From an uncultured Prevotellaceae bacterium (GTDB taxonomy: Bacteria; Bacteroidota; Bacteroidia; Bacteroidales; Bacteroidaceae): a DNA stretch of 49,405 bases. The notes beneath the pieces are model-generated. The model ran no database searches. It was not told where the DNA came from and saw only the letters and a list, made by a program, of their open reading frames with translations. Positions 35,601 through 43,914 of the stretch are shown piece by piece; positions within the stretch are counted from its first letter, which is position 1; each line of letters begins with the position of its first letter. The translations under genes were made by a program, and so were the position numbers. Location: NCBI GenBank assembly GCA_900314985.1, contig OMXL01000020.1, forward strand, positions 1-49,405, in the 5' to 3' direction.

Positions 35601-35816
35601 CACGCCACCTTCAAAGTTGAACACATAGTCAGGATACTGGCGGAAGAGTAAGAAGTTCTGTGTCAGCGTATTCTTGATATGGTGTCTGATAGTGCTCTGC
35701 ACATCCCAATTCCACTGGGTATCCAGATGTGCATTGGCAACCATATAGGCTTTACGCTCCTGAGCCCTCAGCCCTAAAGCCAGGAATAGGCTAATGATTA
35801 ATAATTTAGTTCTCAT
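32691..35816 (-). CDS. GH38 alpha-mannosidase
   Basis: 1041 residues, signal peptide to about residue 18 (LRA/QE). GH38 signatures are the zinc-binding NAHLDTQWNWD (His30, Asp32), SSWDANETM near 105, and nucleophile Asp143 in FLPDCFGFPYTLP. After the catalytic and helical parts come the family's beta domains (from about 480), with VVYNNESFPVTSVVKVDLP and SVYRLQVDEHGDIVSLFDK. It removes alpha-linked mannose from branched mannan or N-glycans, depending on subgroup. It is last gene of unit C, 4 bp after its neighbour. Family certain; linkage preference not readable here. Confidence 0.94.
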   Translation of the reverse strand: MRTKLLIISLFLALGLRAQERKAYMVANAHLDTQWNWDVQSTIRHHIKNTLTQNFLLFRQYPDYVFNFEGGVKYAWMKEYYPELYAELKQWVGRGRWHITGSSWDANETMVCSPEAWIRNILLGQTFYRQEFGKEGTDVFLPDCFGFPYTLPTLASHCGLIGFSSQKLAWRARPFYPGNKRYPFSMGLWKGVDGSQIMMVHGFGYADRYPDIDLSNHRRLWEEAGESPLGIAYRYYGTGDIGGSPTLSSVRAVEKGLKGNGPVKIISATSDQLYRDFLPYEKHPELPVFDGELPMDLHGNGCYTSQAAMKLYNRQNEHLGDAAERMAVIADWLGTRSYPTQLMTDTWRRAIWHQFHDDLTGTSIPRAYEFSWNDELLSLKQFSNVLTNSMAAAARQLDTQTSGTPLVVYNNESFPVTSVVKVDLPAGRIYQVYDPHGRRVKTQLSSTGQLLFEATVPATGMSVYSLSATSRRSPQQLRNTPCIENSVYRLQVDEHGDIVSLFDKRVGKELVADGRRIRLVILDDCTSEAWPAWEIHKRTLDKAPLPIHQDVKVQLVEQGAVRQTLRITKRYGNTDICQYVHLYEGALADQVDIENVVDWRAENALLKAEFPLSVSNPMATYDLGLGSIQRPTNTDTNYEVCSHEWTDLTDASGDYGVTILNDSRYGWDKPADNTLRLSLLYAPKPGGGYTYQAHQDKGHHVFTYSLIGHAGALPMAKTVRQATLLNSPLRAFTVSKHKGGLGREWSFLQSDNENVIVRTMKRAEVSDEYVVRVHELGGKATQKAHLTFPADILQAVEADGTERTLSAASFEERQLQVTIKPSSVKTYKVKLASSKALPSEGRYQTVQLPYNRKCATFNEFRSEADFEAGYSYAAELFPDSLTAGGVPFVFGERESFNGLSCHGDTLSVPSEASHLFLLVASNQGDRRATFLAGQSRQEVDVPFYSGFVGQWGHEGHTTGYLKQAEVAYVGTHRHSAAQDQPYEFTYMYKVRIDLPKGCHQVVLPVDEHVVVFAATLFSGTLAEATPVSRLLETSNRGDVHK

Positions 35817-35820
35817 CTGC

Positions 35821-37839
35821 TTACTTGTTTTTTAAGAAACCTACGGTACGTTGTGGCGAATAGAGTTCCCAAAGGCTGGCTATCGTCCATCCCGGGGCGA
35901 AGATGTCATTATAGAAACCCTTTCCGTTCTTTCCATAGTCCCAATGGGTGTGCTGTACCACTTCGGGGTTGAAGCCTGGAACGGCAATGCCACATAAGCG
36001 CTCCTGGGTGGGCAGCAACTGACAGAGCGACGACTCAATAACGTCACAAATCTGGTTGAAGCGCTGTTCACCAGTCTCTTCTGCCAACCAGCGCACGATA
36101 TGAGGCAGTTCGAATACAAACACGTCGATGTGGTTGTTCTCTACCGACACATTACTCCATCCACGACTGTGGAAGTCGAGGTCGCCCAACATCTGTCCCT
36201 GAGCGAAAGGCACATCCCACAGATAATACCACGACAGGGCGAAGTAGGCTGCCTGACGACAGAGGTCTATATAGTGCTGACGCTCCTGTTTCTTAGTCAC
36301 CATCGCCAAGTAGTAGGTAGCGGTGACGGCACTGATGGCGGCCTCCTTATCCTCGCAGTTGGCATCCAGCGTGCTGGAGAAATAATCACTCTTCGATATA
36401 ATGTTCCGTTCCAGATAGTCTACACTCAGCTTAGCAGCTTTCAGGTAACGCTTGTCACCAAAATACTTATAGCCCATCACCAGCGTCGATGTAGCCGAGG
36501 GTGTAGAGCCACCCGACGGGTCGAAATCACTTTGGTCATCACGATATTTGCGAGGGAAGCTGCCATCAGCCTTTTGCAACAGCAGCATCTGGTCGAGCAA
36601 TGTGCGCATCTTCTGTTCCCACTGCTTATGCTGACGACCTTGTTTCTTCTCGTATGCCAGGTAGTGAAGCACCGCATAGACAGCCTCCGACTGTTGGCGG
36701 ATGCTATGGATGCAGTCTGCATCAGCAGGGATTCCACGACTGATACGCATATCTTCCTTGAAATAGCCGCGTGCCGTAAAGCCATATTGCAGCCAACTGT
36801 CGAAGATAGCCTGTCCCATGTCGGTCAACTGCTGTTCTCCCGTCTGTTCGCCATACTCTAATGAGTTGAAGGCATTGAGCAGTACACGACCCACAAAGCC
36901 TAACGTCACATGGTCTGAGGGACGACAGTCGTCACAGCGCACATCCGAACCCGAATGGTACTTCAACGCATATTTGTCGACGTAGGCCTTACGGAAATAG
37001 TTAGCCAGCTGCGCCTTCATCTGTTCAGGCGTATAAAGCTGCTTGACAGCCGTCGGCTTGATGCAGTCCATGCAGTAGTTCCAGCCATCAGTCACAAACT
37101 GACCATAGTCCTTGGCTTCGCTCTCACGGATATACCAATTCAGCGTCATCTGTTCACCAGCCTCCAACTTGGCAAAGCTGGTGGCGGGCTTGACGAGTGT
37201 CAGCTTGCGGATATAACGCTTAGGAGTCTCCACCCACGGATAACCGAAGGTCAGCGAGGCTCGTCCACGCTCGTTGTCAAAACCTAAATAACCCACCGAT
37301 GTCTTTCCACCCAAGATGATTTCACCTTCCTGGTGAGTGGTCAGCGCGTCAGCACGTTCTCCTAAGTGGTGCAATACGGTAAGCGTACGACCAGAGCGAC
37401 TGTCATAGACACCCGTCAAAGGTGACGACAGACGGTCTTCACGAAAGTTCCAGCTCTTCGAAGTATGGAACGACGGTGCCTCTTTGGGCGAACGCAGATT
37501 CTTATGATACCAGAATCCGGGGAGATAGAACTCGCAGTCGTCCGTCTGGTAGTTGGTGGACACACTGCCACCTATATTAAAATAGACACGCTCCTTGGCA
37601 GTCAACGTCACCGTAAGCAGCAAGTTGTCGTCCTGAGGAGTCAGCTGATACGAAATGTTCAGTGGCAGTGCCTTCGATGCCGTCAACTGGTTGCCTTTTT
37701 TAGTCAAAGGATACGTGACAGCATCGTTGCCGGGTTGCTTCAACGACAGTTTGAAATTCACATCTATCGCCATCGCCTGTAGGCCTCCCACTACGAGTAG
37801 TACACCTACCAGCATTTTCTTTAGGTTTGTTTTCATCAT
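35821..37839 (-). CDS. Secreted protein of unknown family, beta-sandwich plus alpha/alpha-barrel-like region
   Basis: 672 residues, signal peptide to about residue 24 (AMA/ID). I do not recognise a named family. Residues 25-240 look like a beta-sandwich. From about 270 to 660 the protein is helical with repeated hairpins (FVGRVLLNAFNSLEYGEQTG; AVYAVLHYLAYEKKQ; LDQMLLLQKADGSFPRKY; AAYFALSWYYLW), as in six-hairpin glycosidases and lyases. Two Cys pairs (YCMDC 255-259, RCDDC 301-305) may bind metal or form disulfides. Acidic residues in GIPADADCIHSIRQQSEA and SWNFRED could be catalytic. It sits between GH125 and GH38 in one operon, so a role in mannan-type glycan breakdown is likely. Confidence 0.6.
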   Translation of the reverse strand: MMKTNLKKMLVGVLLVVGGLQAMAIDVNFKLSLKQPGNDAVTYPLTKKGNQLTASKALPLNISYQLTPQDDNLLLTVTLTAKERVYFNIGGSVSTNYQTDDCEFYLPGFWYHKNLRSPKEAPSFHTSKSWNFREDRLSSPLTGVYDSRSGRTLTVLHHLGERADALTTHQEGEIILGGKTSVGYLGFDNERGRASLTFGYPWVETPKRYIRKLTLVKPATSFAKLEAGEQMTLNWYIRESEAKDYGQFVTDGWNYCMDCIKPTAVKQLYTPEQMKAQLANYFRKAYVDKYALKYHSGSDVRCDDCRPSDHVTLGFVGRVLLNAFNSLEYGEQTGEQQLTDMGQAIFDSWLQYGFTARGYFKEDMRISRGIPADADCIHSIRQQSEAVYAVLHYLAYEKKQGRQHKQWEQKMRTLLDQMLLLQKADGSFPRKYRDDQSDFDPSGGSTPSATSTLVMGYKYFGDKRYLKAAKLSVDYLERNIISKSDYFSSTLDANCEDKEAAISAVTATYYLAMVTKKQERQHYIDLCRQAAYFALSWYYLWDVPFAQGQMLGDLDFHSRGWSNVSVENNHIDVFVFELPHIVRWLAEETGEQRFNQICDVIESSLCQLLPTQERLCGIAVPGFNPEVVQHTHWDYGKNGKGFYNDIFAPGWTIASLWELYSPQRTVGFLKNK

Positions 37840-37848
37840 TGTTATGTG

Positions 37849-39354
37849 TTATTTTGTATTTGTTTTTCTCTTACAACTGTTCAGCAGGTCGGTCTTTCCG
37901 TCAGCTATCAGCTTGAGTATCAATTCACCAAAGAGGCTATTCTGCCACGCAAACCAACTCCGCGTATAGCGTCGGGCATCATCCTTATAGAACGACTCGT
38001 GGATAAAACCTGTACCTGCATCTGTCGACATCAACAGTTCCACGCAGCGTTTGATTTCCTCATCGTCCTGACTGGTAAAGGCCAGCATCATGATAGACAT
38101 TGGCCAAGGCATATCCATTCCTACATGCGGACCACCAATGCCCTCGCCAGCAGTACCACGGAAGAAGGAAGGATTGTCTGTTGACCACACGAAGCGACGC
38201 GTATTCTGATAGATGGGGTCGTCTAAGGGCACATCACCCAGATAGCCCATCGCCAACAGGGATGGCACGTTAGGGTCGTCCATCAGCAGACAGCTACCAA
38301 AGCCATCCACCTCGTAAGCATAAATCGGACCGTATTGGGGATGTTCCACCACAGCATACTTCTGAAGAGCCTGTTCCACCTCATTGGCCAGCTTCGTACA
38401 ACTCTCTGCCCTTTGCTGGTCGTGGTTGATGGTTGTCAGTATCTCGGCAGCCTTGCGCAAGGAACTCACGGCCATAAAGTTGGAGGGTATCAGATAGGGG
38501 AACACCGTCGCATCGTCACTGGGACGGAAGAACGAGGCTATCAATCCTATGGGTTTGGCAGGATGTCCGATGCCATCCCATCCCACCGTATCAAACTGCC
38601 TGTCAGTAACACGCTTGAAGCGATAGCTGGCTGCCGCATCCTTATGCTGTTGTCCACGGAAGAGCACCAAGATATTGTCAATAGCTGTCAGCCACTGTTT
38701 ACCAAAAACAGTGCTGTCGCCCGTCACCTTCCAATAGTGGTAGGCCAGACGGATGGGATAACACTCAGAGTCTATCTCGTATTTCCGTTCATGCACGCCA
38801 GGCTTCATCTCTGTAAAGTCGTACTTCCACTGATAACTATTCACGGAACGGGGCAGGAAGGCGTTGGCATAAGGGTCCAGATTGATGCACTTCCATTGGC
38901 GCAGTATGACACCTCGCAACATCTTCTTCAGCTTGGGGTCGCTATTGGCAAACTGCACATAGGGCCACACCTGGGCACCGGAATCGCGCAACCACATGGC
39001 ATTGATGTCACCCGTACAGACAAAGGTGTCGTCGTCACCGTCTATCTGCTGATAGTGGACCGTTGTCTCCAGCGTATTGGGGAAACAGTTGCCAAACATC
39101 CATGCCAGATAGGGATTGGGGGCCAACAATCGCTGCACCTCGTCAATCTTCTTGTCGATGGCTTCCGAAGTGAAGAGTCGCTTCTCCTTGGGCAACCTTT
39201 TGGAGGTTCCCATGCCGATGGTGGTATCGGCGGTCATCTTGATATAGTTATGAAATTGCTCTTGGTCGGGCCATGTAGAGGTTTCATCACTCGGCTTGAG
39301 TCCACATGCTGTCAGCAATGCGACGGTGGTCAGAAATAATACTACTTTTTTCAT
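37849..39354 (-). CDS. GH125 exo-alpha-1,6-mannosidase, lipoprotein
   Basis: 501 residues with lipobox LTAC (Cys17), so it is probably membrane-anchored. GH125 hallmarks run through the (alpha/alpha)6 barrel: NPYLAWMFGNCFPNTL (97-112), TGDINAMWLRDSGAQVWPYV, LDPYANAF, YEIDSECYPIRLAYHYW, and near the end HESFYKDDARRYTRSWFAWQ. Characterised members release mannose from alpha-1,6-linked manno-oligosaccharides by inversion. It is first gene of unit C behind operator C. With GH76 across the divergent promoter, it is the strongest pointer to alpha-1,6-mannan as the target. Confidence 0.94.
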   Translation of the reverse strand: MKKVVLFLTTVALLTACGLKPSDETSTWPDQEQFHNYIKMTADTTIGMGTSKRLPKEKRLFTSEAIDKKIDEVQRLLAPNPYLAWMFGNCFPNTLETTVHYQQIDGDDDTFVCTGDINAMWLRDSGAQVWPYVQFANSDPKLKKMLRGVILRQWKCINLDPYANAFLPRSVNSYQWKYDFTEMKPGVHERKYEIDSECYPIRLAYHYWKVTGDSTVFGKQWLTAIDNILVLFRGQQHKDAAASYRFKRVTDRQFDTVGWDGIGHPAKPIGLIASFFRPSDDATVFPYLIPSNFMAVSSLRKAAEILTTINHDQQRAESCTKLANEVEQALQKYAVVEHPQYGPIYAYEVDGFGSCLLMDDPNVPSLLAMGYLGDVPLDDPIYQNTRRFVWSTDNPSFFRGTAGEGIGGPHVGMDMPWPMSIMMLAFTSQDDEEIKRCVELLMSTDAGTGFIHESFYKDDARRYTRSWFAWQNSLFGELILKLIADGKTDLLNSCKRKTNTK

Positions 39355-39384
39355 TGGTGCTTATAGTTGTTTCTTTTTGCTGTG

Positions 39385-39392
39385 CAAAGATA
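39385..39392 (-). promoter_or_regulatory. Promoter -7 box of PUL unit C
   Basis: The minus strand reads TATCTTTG, 31 bp upstream of the GH125 ATG (39354). No TTG is at -33. Confidence 0.65.
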
Positions 39393-39425
39393 GTGCTTTC
39401 AGCCCTACCATAATAAAAACAAAAG

Positions 39426-39457
39426 GATTGTATAACCCATTTTCTCGTTATACAATC
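39426..39457. promoter_or_regulatory. PUL operator C (perfect 11-bp inverted repeat)
   Basis: GATTGTATAAC (39426-39436) and GTTATACAATC (39447-39457), 10-nt centre. The centre is 53 bp upstream of the unit C -7 box. The flank AACAAAAGGA before the left arm is nearly the same as at operator B (AACAAAAGAA). A further loose pair, TTGTATTA (39505-39512) and TTATACAA (39536-39543), lies between C and D. Confidence 0.82.
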
Positions 39458-39610
39458 TTCCTCATACTGATTATCAACAACTTAGCAGCGCTATGCCATT
39501 CGCATTGTATTAAGCACGTCACAGGTGTATTCGCATTATACAAGATGCCATCGGGCATTTTCTAACCGTCTGATTGTCAACAGTCAGCAGCAGCGACGAC
39601 AAAAAACACG

Positions 39611-39661
39611 TTATACATTTATTTTATTATGTACACGCGAGGAGAAAAGGGCGTATCTTTG
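39611..39661 (+). promoter_or_regulatory. Promoter of PUL unit D with operator half-site
   Basis: TATCTTTG (39654-39661) is the -7 box, 41 bp before the ATG at 39702. GTTATACAT (39610-39618) matches the right operator arm at 8 of 9 bases. It occupies just the place the promoter-proximal arm would have if an operator were centred 52.5 bp upstream (39605). The matching left arm (39592-39599) is not there. Confidence 0.6.
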
Positions 39662-39701
39662 TAGTCGACAAACAATAACCATTCAATACTAACAAAACAA
39701 A

Positions 39702-41666
39702 ATGAAACATGCACTTTTCACTGGCATCATGCTGATGCTATGTATGACTACTAAGGCACAGCCGACAGGCATCCTTAAACCTTACCGCCAAACCGACCTG
39801 CGACTGCCATCGGTACCACTGATTGTCAACGACCCTTATTTCAGCATCTGGTCGCCCTACGACAAGCTGACCGACGGAACGACACGCCACTGGACAGACC
39901 AGGAGAAACCGCTGGAGGGATATCTCCGCGTCGACGACACCACCTACCAGTGGATGGGTGCCCACAACGGACAGGCAACCACCGCTCAACAGAAGTCTGT
40001 CAGCGTACTGGCTACCAGCAGCTACTATACCTTCCTCTGTGGACCGATGGAGTTGGACGTAGTCTTCACGGCACCTATGCTCATCGACGACTACGACCTG
40101 CTGTCGGCTCCTGTCAACTACATCTCCTACCAGGTGCGTGCCACTGACGGCAAACAGCACGATGCCGCTCTGACGCTGACGGCCTCATCGCTATTGACCG
40201 TTGCCGATGCCAAACAGCCCACACGTTCAGAGGCAGGCAGTCAACAGGGTGTCAGCTATGTCCGTACAGGCACCATCGAGCAACCCATCCTGGCCAAGAA
40301 GGGCGACGCCATCAGCATTGACTGGGGCTATCTCTATCTGCCCGCCATCAATGGGGAGGTCAGCATCAAGGGCGATGCTGCCATGCCGCTGCTGTGCTAT
40401 ACCCACGACTTCGGACGCACCGGCAGTGCTGCCAGCTATATGATGGTGGGCTACGACGAAGTACAGGATATCGAATACATGTTCAAGCGCTACAAGGCCT
40501 ACTGGACGCACGACGGAACGGTCAGCATCTTCCAACTGTTCCGACGCATGAATGCTCAGTATGCTAACATCATGCAACGCTGTCGCGACTTCGACCGCCG
40601 CATCTACGACGACGGTCTGCAGGCTGGTGGTGCCCACTATGCCGAGATGCTGTCGGGCGTCTATCGCCACGTCATCGCTGCCCACAAGCTCTTCCAAGAC
40701 GAGGAGGGAAACCTGCTCTTTTTCTCCAAGGAGAACAACTCCAACGGCTGTGTCAACACCGTTGACCTCACCTACCCTGAGGCCCCACTCTTCCTCTGCT
40801 ACAACCCAGAGTTGCAGAAAGCCATGATGACCTCCATCTTCGAGTATTCTTATAGCGGACGCTGGACGAATCCCTTTGCCGCCCACGATCTGGGCACCTA
40901 TCCCATTGCCAACGGACAGGTCTATGGTGCCGACATGCCTATCGAAGAGGCTGGCAATATGCTCATCCTCGCTGCAGAGCTGTGTCGCCAGGATGGTCAG
41001 ACGACCTATGTCGACAAGTATTGGGATATCATTACCACCTGGGCAAACTATCTCGTCGAACACGGACAAGACCCTGCCGAGCAGCTGTGTACCGACGACT
41101 TTGCCGGCCACTGGGCACATAATGCCAACCTCGCCGTCAAGGCTATCATGGGTATTGCCGCCTATGCTGAGATGGCACGGATAAAGGGACTGACAGAAAA
41201 GGCCGACCAATACCTGTTGCGGGCTAAGTCAATGGCTCACGTCTGGGAAGAGCAGGCACTCGACGGCGACCACTACCGACTGGCCTTCGACCGTCCTGAC
41301 ACCTGGAGTCAGAAGTACAACATGGTATGGGACAAGCTGTGGAACACCCACATCTTCAATGAGAAGGTGATGAAGCGCGAGATGAGCTATTACCTGAAGA
41401 AACAGAACACCTACGGACTGCCACTGGACTGTCGCCAGGACTATACCAAGAACGACTGGATACTCTGGACGGCAGCGATGGCCGCTGACCAGAATACCTT
41501 CCTCAAACTGATGGAGCCTGTCTATAAATACATGAACGAGACCGACAGCCGTGTACCTACCAGCGACTGGTACGACACCAAGACGGCCCGCATGGTGGGT
41601 TTCAAGGCCCGTTCTGTCGTTGGCGGCTTCTGGATGCGTGTACTCATGGAAAAAACTAAGAAGTAA
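39702..41666 (+). CDS. DUF4965/DUF5127-type secreted protein ('glutaminase A' family)
   Basis: 654 residues, signal peptide to about residue 19 (KAQ). The order DUF4964-like start (LRLPSVPLIVNDPYFSIWSP), DUF5127 region (to about 290), DUF4965 (YADAM-like RHVIAAHKLFQDEEG...LFFSKENNSNGCVNTVDLTYPEAPLFL) and DUF1793-like end (LDCRQDYTKNDWILWTAA) is that of proteins named after a fungal glutaminase. The helical part resembles (alpha/alpha)6 glycosidases, and its place in a mannan-type PUL, 6 bp before GH76, suggests a glycan-linked role over amino-acid metabolism. It is first gene of unit D. Family order is recognised from memory; activity unproven. Confidence 0.78.
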   Translation: MKHALFTGIMLMLCMTTKAQPTGILKPYRQTDLRLPSVPLIVNDPYFSIWSPYDKLTDGTTRHWTDQEKPLEGYLRVDDTTYQWMGAHNGQATTAQQKSVSVLATSSYYTFLCGPMELDVVFTAPMLIDDYDLLSAPVNYISYQVRATDGKQHDAALTLTASSLLTVADAKQPTRSEAGSQQGVSYVRTGTIEQPILAKKGDAISIDWGYLYLPAINGEVSIKGDAAMPLLCYTHDFGRTGSAASYMMVGYDEVQDIEYMFKRYKAYWTHDGTVSIFQLFRRMNAQYANIMQRCRDFDRRIYDDGLQAGGAHYAEMLSGVYRHVIAAHKLFQDEEGNLLFFSKENNSNGCVNTVDLTYPEAPLFLCYNPELQKAMMTSIFEYSYSGRWTNPFAAHDLGTYPIANGQVYGADMPIEEAGNMLILAAELCRQDGQTTYVDKYWDIITTWANYLVEHGQDPAEQLCTDDFAGHWAHNANLAVKAIMGIAAYAEMARIKGLTEKADQYLLRAKSMAHVWEEQALDGDHYRLAFDRPDTWSQKYNMVWDKLWNTHIFNEKVMKREMSYYLKKQNTYGLPLDCRQDYTKNDWILWTAAMAADQNTFLKLMEPVYKYMNETDSRVPTSDWYDTKTARMVGFKARSVVGGFWMRVLMEKTKK

Positions 41667-41672
41667 AGCTCT

Positions 41673-43913
41673 ATGAAAAAGTGTAAATTCCGTATATGGA
41701 CGGTTATCGGCGGCCTGCTGATGGCTACAGCAGTCAGTGCCCAGAAGAATCTCTCCGATTATAGCATCGTAGACAACTGCACGCCAGAGGCTGTGGGCTT
41801 CGAGGCCAGCCTCACACCACTCTTCGACAAGAGCGACCTCACCATATTCCAGCTGCCACAACTGCAAGGCATAGAAGAAATCATTCTCAAGGCCAACAGA
41901 CCATACGTGCTGAAAGGCTTCTCCGTAGTCAGTGCTGACGACGAGCAGCAAGACCTCAAACAGATGGTGCTCTATGTGAGTAGCGACGGCCAACAGTGGA
42001 AGCTGGTGCGCAGTCTGCAACTCAGCTATGGTGGACGCTTTGCCTGTCAACAGGTCAGCACACCCTATAATGGTGGCTACTCATGGTTTAAGATTGTACT
42101 TAGGAAAGCCTCTGGCACAACGGGACTTCGCATCGCCGACATCCAGTTGTTTGGCTATCCAGAGACGGACGACGAGAATCTGGCCAACAGCCTCAACGGC
42201 ACCATCACGGGAGCTTCCAAGGCACGTAACGCTGCCAACCTCATAGACAACGACCCTACCACTATGGCTGAGATTCCCAATGCCGACCGCCAGCAGATAG
42301 ACAACTACAATGGCGAGCGTCGCTACAACGGACTTCTTAACGCCTGGTTCGAATACGAATTCAACCAGCCCACAGCCATCAGCGCCTATGCCTTAGGACT
42401 CACCGCCACGGCCAACCGTGACAGCCGTCCCTGCTGCTGGGAGCTGCAAGCCAGCAACGACCGTCAGCAGTGGGTAACACTCGACCTGCAACACTATGCT
42501 GCCGACATGGCCATAGACCACTACGAGCAACGCTACACGCTGGGGGCTACAGGTGCCCACATCGACTATGCCGACGTCGCCGACCGCCTGTTACAGTTCT
42601 GCGAGCAGCAGCTGGAGCGCAACCAGAGCAATACGGGTATCTACTGGATTTGCGACTGGGCGGTAGATGCCAGCAAGCGCAACGAAGACTGGGGCGGCTA
42701 CTGGTGGGCAGCCCATGCCGTCGACAACTACGTCGACAACTATCGCCGCACGGGCAAGACGGAGCGTCTCACCAAACTCACCAAGATGGTCAACGGCGCC
42801 AAGGCGCGCAACGGCAACACGCTCATCAACCACTTCTACGACGACATGGAGTGGATGGCACTGGCCATGCTGCGTGCCTGCGACCTCAGCGCCAGCGTCA
42901 AGCGCCAGTACTGGAACCAGGTGGTAACGCTCTTCAACGACATCATCGGTGGATGGAGCGACGTAGATGGCGGCGGACTGCACTGGAACAAGAACAAGAC
43001 AGGCGACGGACGCTACAAGACGTCGTGCTCCAATGCACCAGCAATGATACTCGCTGCCCGCCTCTACCAGCAGACGGGCGAAGAGCGCTACCTCGAATGG
43101 GCACAGCGCATCTATGAATATATGTACACACACAACCGCTTCCCCGATGGCGTCGTCAAGGACCATGCCACCCTCGAAGACCACGAGGTGACGTTCTCCT
43201 ACAACCAAGGCACCTGGGTGGGCGGACTCTTGGAGCTCTACAAGATTACAGGCGAAGAGCACTACCGCACCACCGCCACCGACCTCCTCGACCTGCTGCT
43301 CTTCGGCAAGTGGTACTCGCCCAAGGGCATCATGAACGAGCGCCAGAACTACAACCAAGACGATGGCGGCATGTTCAAGGGCATCTTCGTACGCTACCTC
43401 ACCCAGTGGCTGCTCTCAGGCCGTCTCGACAGCGAGCGCCAATACCGCTACACCAAGTGGCTCTTGGAACAGGCCCGTGCCGCCGAACTGTCGGCCATCA
43501 ACAAGACGTGGTCCATCATCAACCCCTACTGGACCCACCAGTACAATCTGGACAACGACATCCACGACACCTCACGCCAGCAGACGGGTATGATGCTCAT
43601 GGAAGCCATCGACGAGCTGCGCCGTGCAGGACTGCTCCAAGCAGACTACAGCCTTCCCAACCCACATATCGGCAAGCCCTTCCGCTACTATCGTCTGGTG
43701 ATTACCGAGACGCAAGGCTCAGGCACCATCATGCTCGGCTCCTGGAAACTCATCGGCAACGCATTGCCTGCTGCCATCATACCGCCAACAGATAAAAATA
43801 GCTCTTCCCGCCATGGGAAGAGCTATAATCTTAAAGGGATACCCGCAGGTCAGCAACCCACGGGTATCTATATCAAAGACTCCAAGAAATACGTCACAAT
43901 CACTGGGAGGTGA
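41673..43913 (+). CDS. GH76 endo-alpha-1,6-mannanase with N-terminal discoidin-like domains
   Basis: 746 residues, signal peptide to about residue 23 (VSA/QK). Residues 25-165 and 170-285 look like two F5/8-type C (CBM32-like) domains (ILKANRPYVLKGFSVV...IADIQLFGY; FEYEFNQPTAISAYALG). The GH76 barrel from about 300 shows YWICDWAVDASKRNEDWGGYWWAAHAVDNY and the catalytic Asp pair D390-D391 in NHFYDDMEWMALAML. Family members cut the alpha-1,6-mannan backbone of yeast cell walls. The end SYNLKGIPAGQQPTGIYIKD resembles Prevotella secretion tails. The linker before it (SSSRHGKS) is encoded by a 12-bp hairpin that on the other strand is a terminator. Confidence 0.93.
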   Translation: MKKCKFRIWTVIGGLLMATAVSAQKNLSDYSIVDNCTPEAVGFEASLTPLFDKSDLTIFQLPQLQGIEEIILKANRPYVLKGFSVVSADDEQQDLKQMVLYVSSDGQQWKLVRSLQLSYGGRFACQQVSTPYNGGYSWFKIVLRKASGTTGLRIADIQLFGYPETDDENLANSLNGTITGASKARNAANLIDNDPTTMAEIPNADRQQIDNYNGERRYNGLLNAWFEYEFNQPTAISAYALGLTATANRDSRPCCWELQASNDRQQWVTLDLQHYAADMAIDHYEQRYTLGATGAHIDYADVADRLLQFCEQQLERNQSNTGIYWICDWAVDASKRNEDWGGYWWAAHAVDNYVDNYRRTGKTERLTKLTKMVNGAKARNGNTLINHFYDDMEWMALAMLRACDLSASVKRQYWNQVVTLFNDIIGGWSDVDGGGLHWNKNKTGDGRYKTSCSNAPAMILAARLYQQTGEERYLEWAQRIYEYMYTHNRFPDGVVKDHATLEDHEVTFSYNQGTWVGGLLELYKITGEEHYRTTATDLLDLLLFGKWYSPKGIMNERQNYNQDDGGMFKGIFVRYLTQWLLSGRLDSERQYRYTKWLLEQARAAELSAINKTWSIINPYWTHQYNLDNDIHDTSRQQTGMMLMEAIDELRRAGLLQADYSLPNPHIGKPFRYYRLVITETQGSGTIMLGSWKLIGNALPAAIIPPTDKNSSSRHGKSYNLKGIPAGQQPTGIYIKDSKKYVTITGR
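43794..43826 (-). terminator. Terminator of the minus-strand helicase operon, inside the GH76 gene
   Basis: Perfect 12-bp arms ATAGCTCTTCCC (43798-43809) and GGGAAGAGCTAT (43815-43826) with a 5-nt loop. On the minus strand the stem is followed at once by TTTTTAT, a classic Rho-independent terminator 89 nt past the stop at 43915. On the plus strand no T-run follows. It lies within the GH76 reading frame. Confidence 0.85.
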
Positions 43914-43914
43914 A

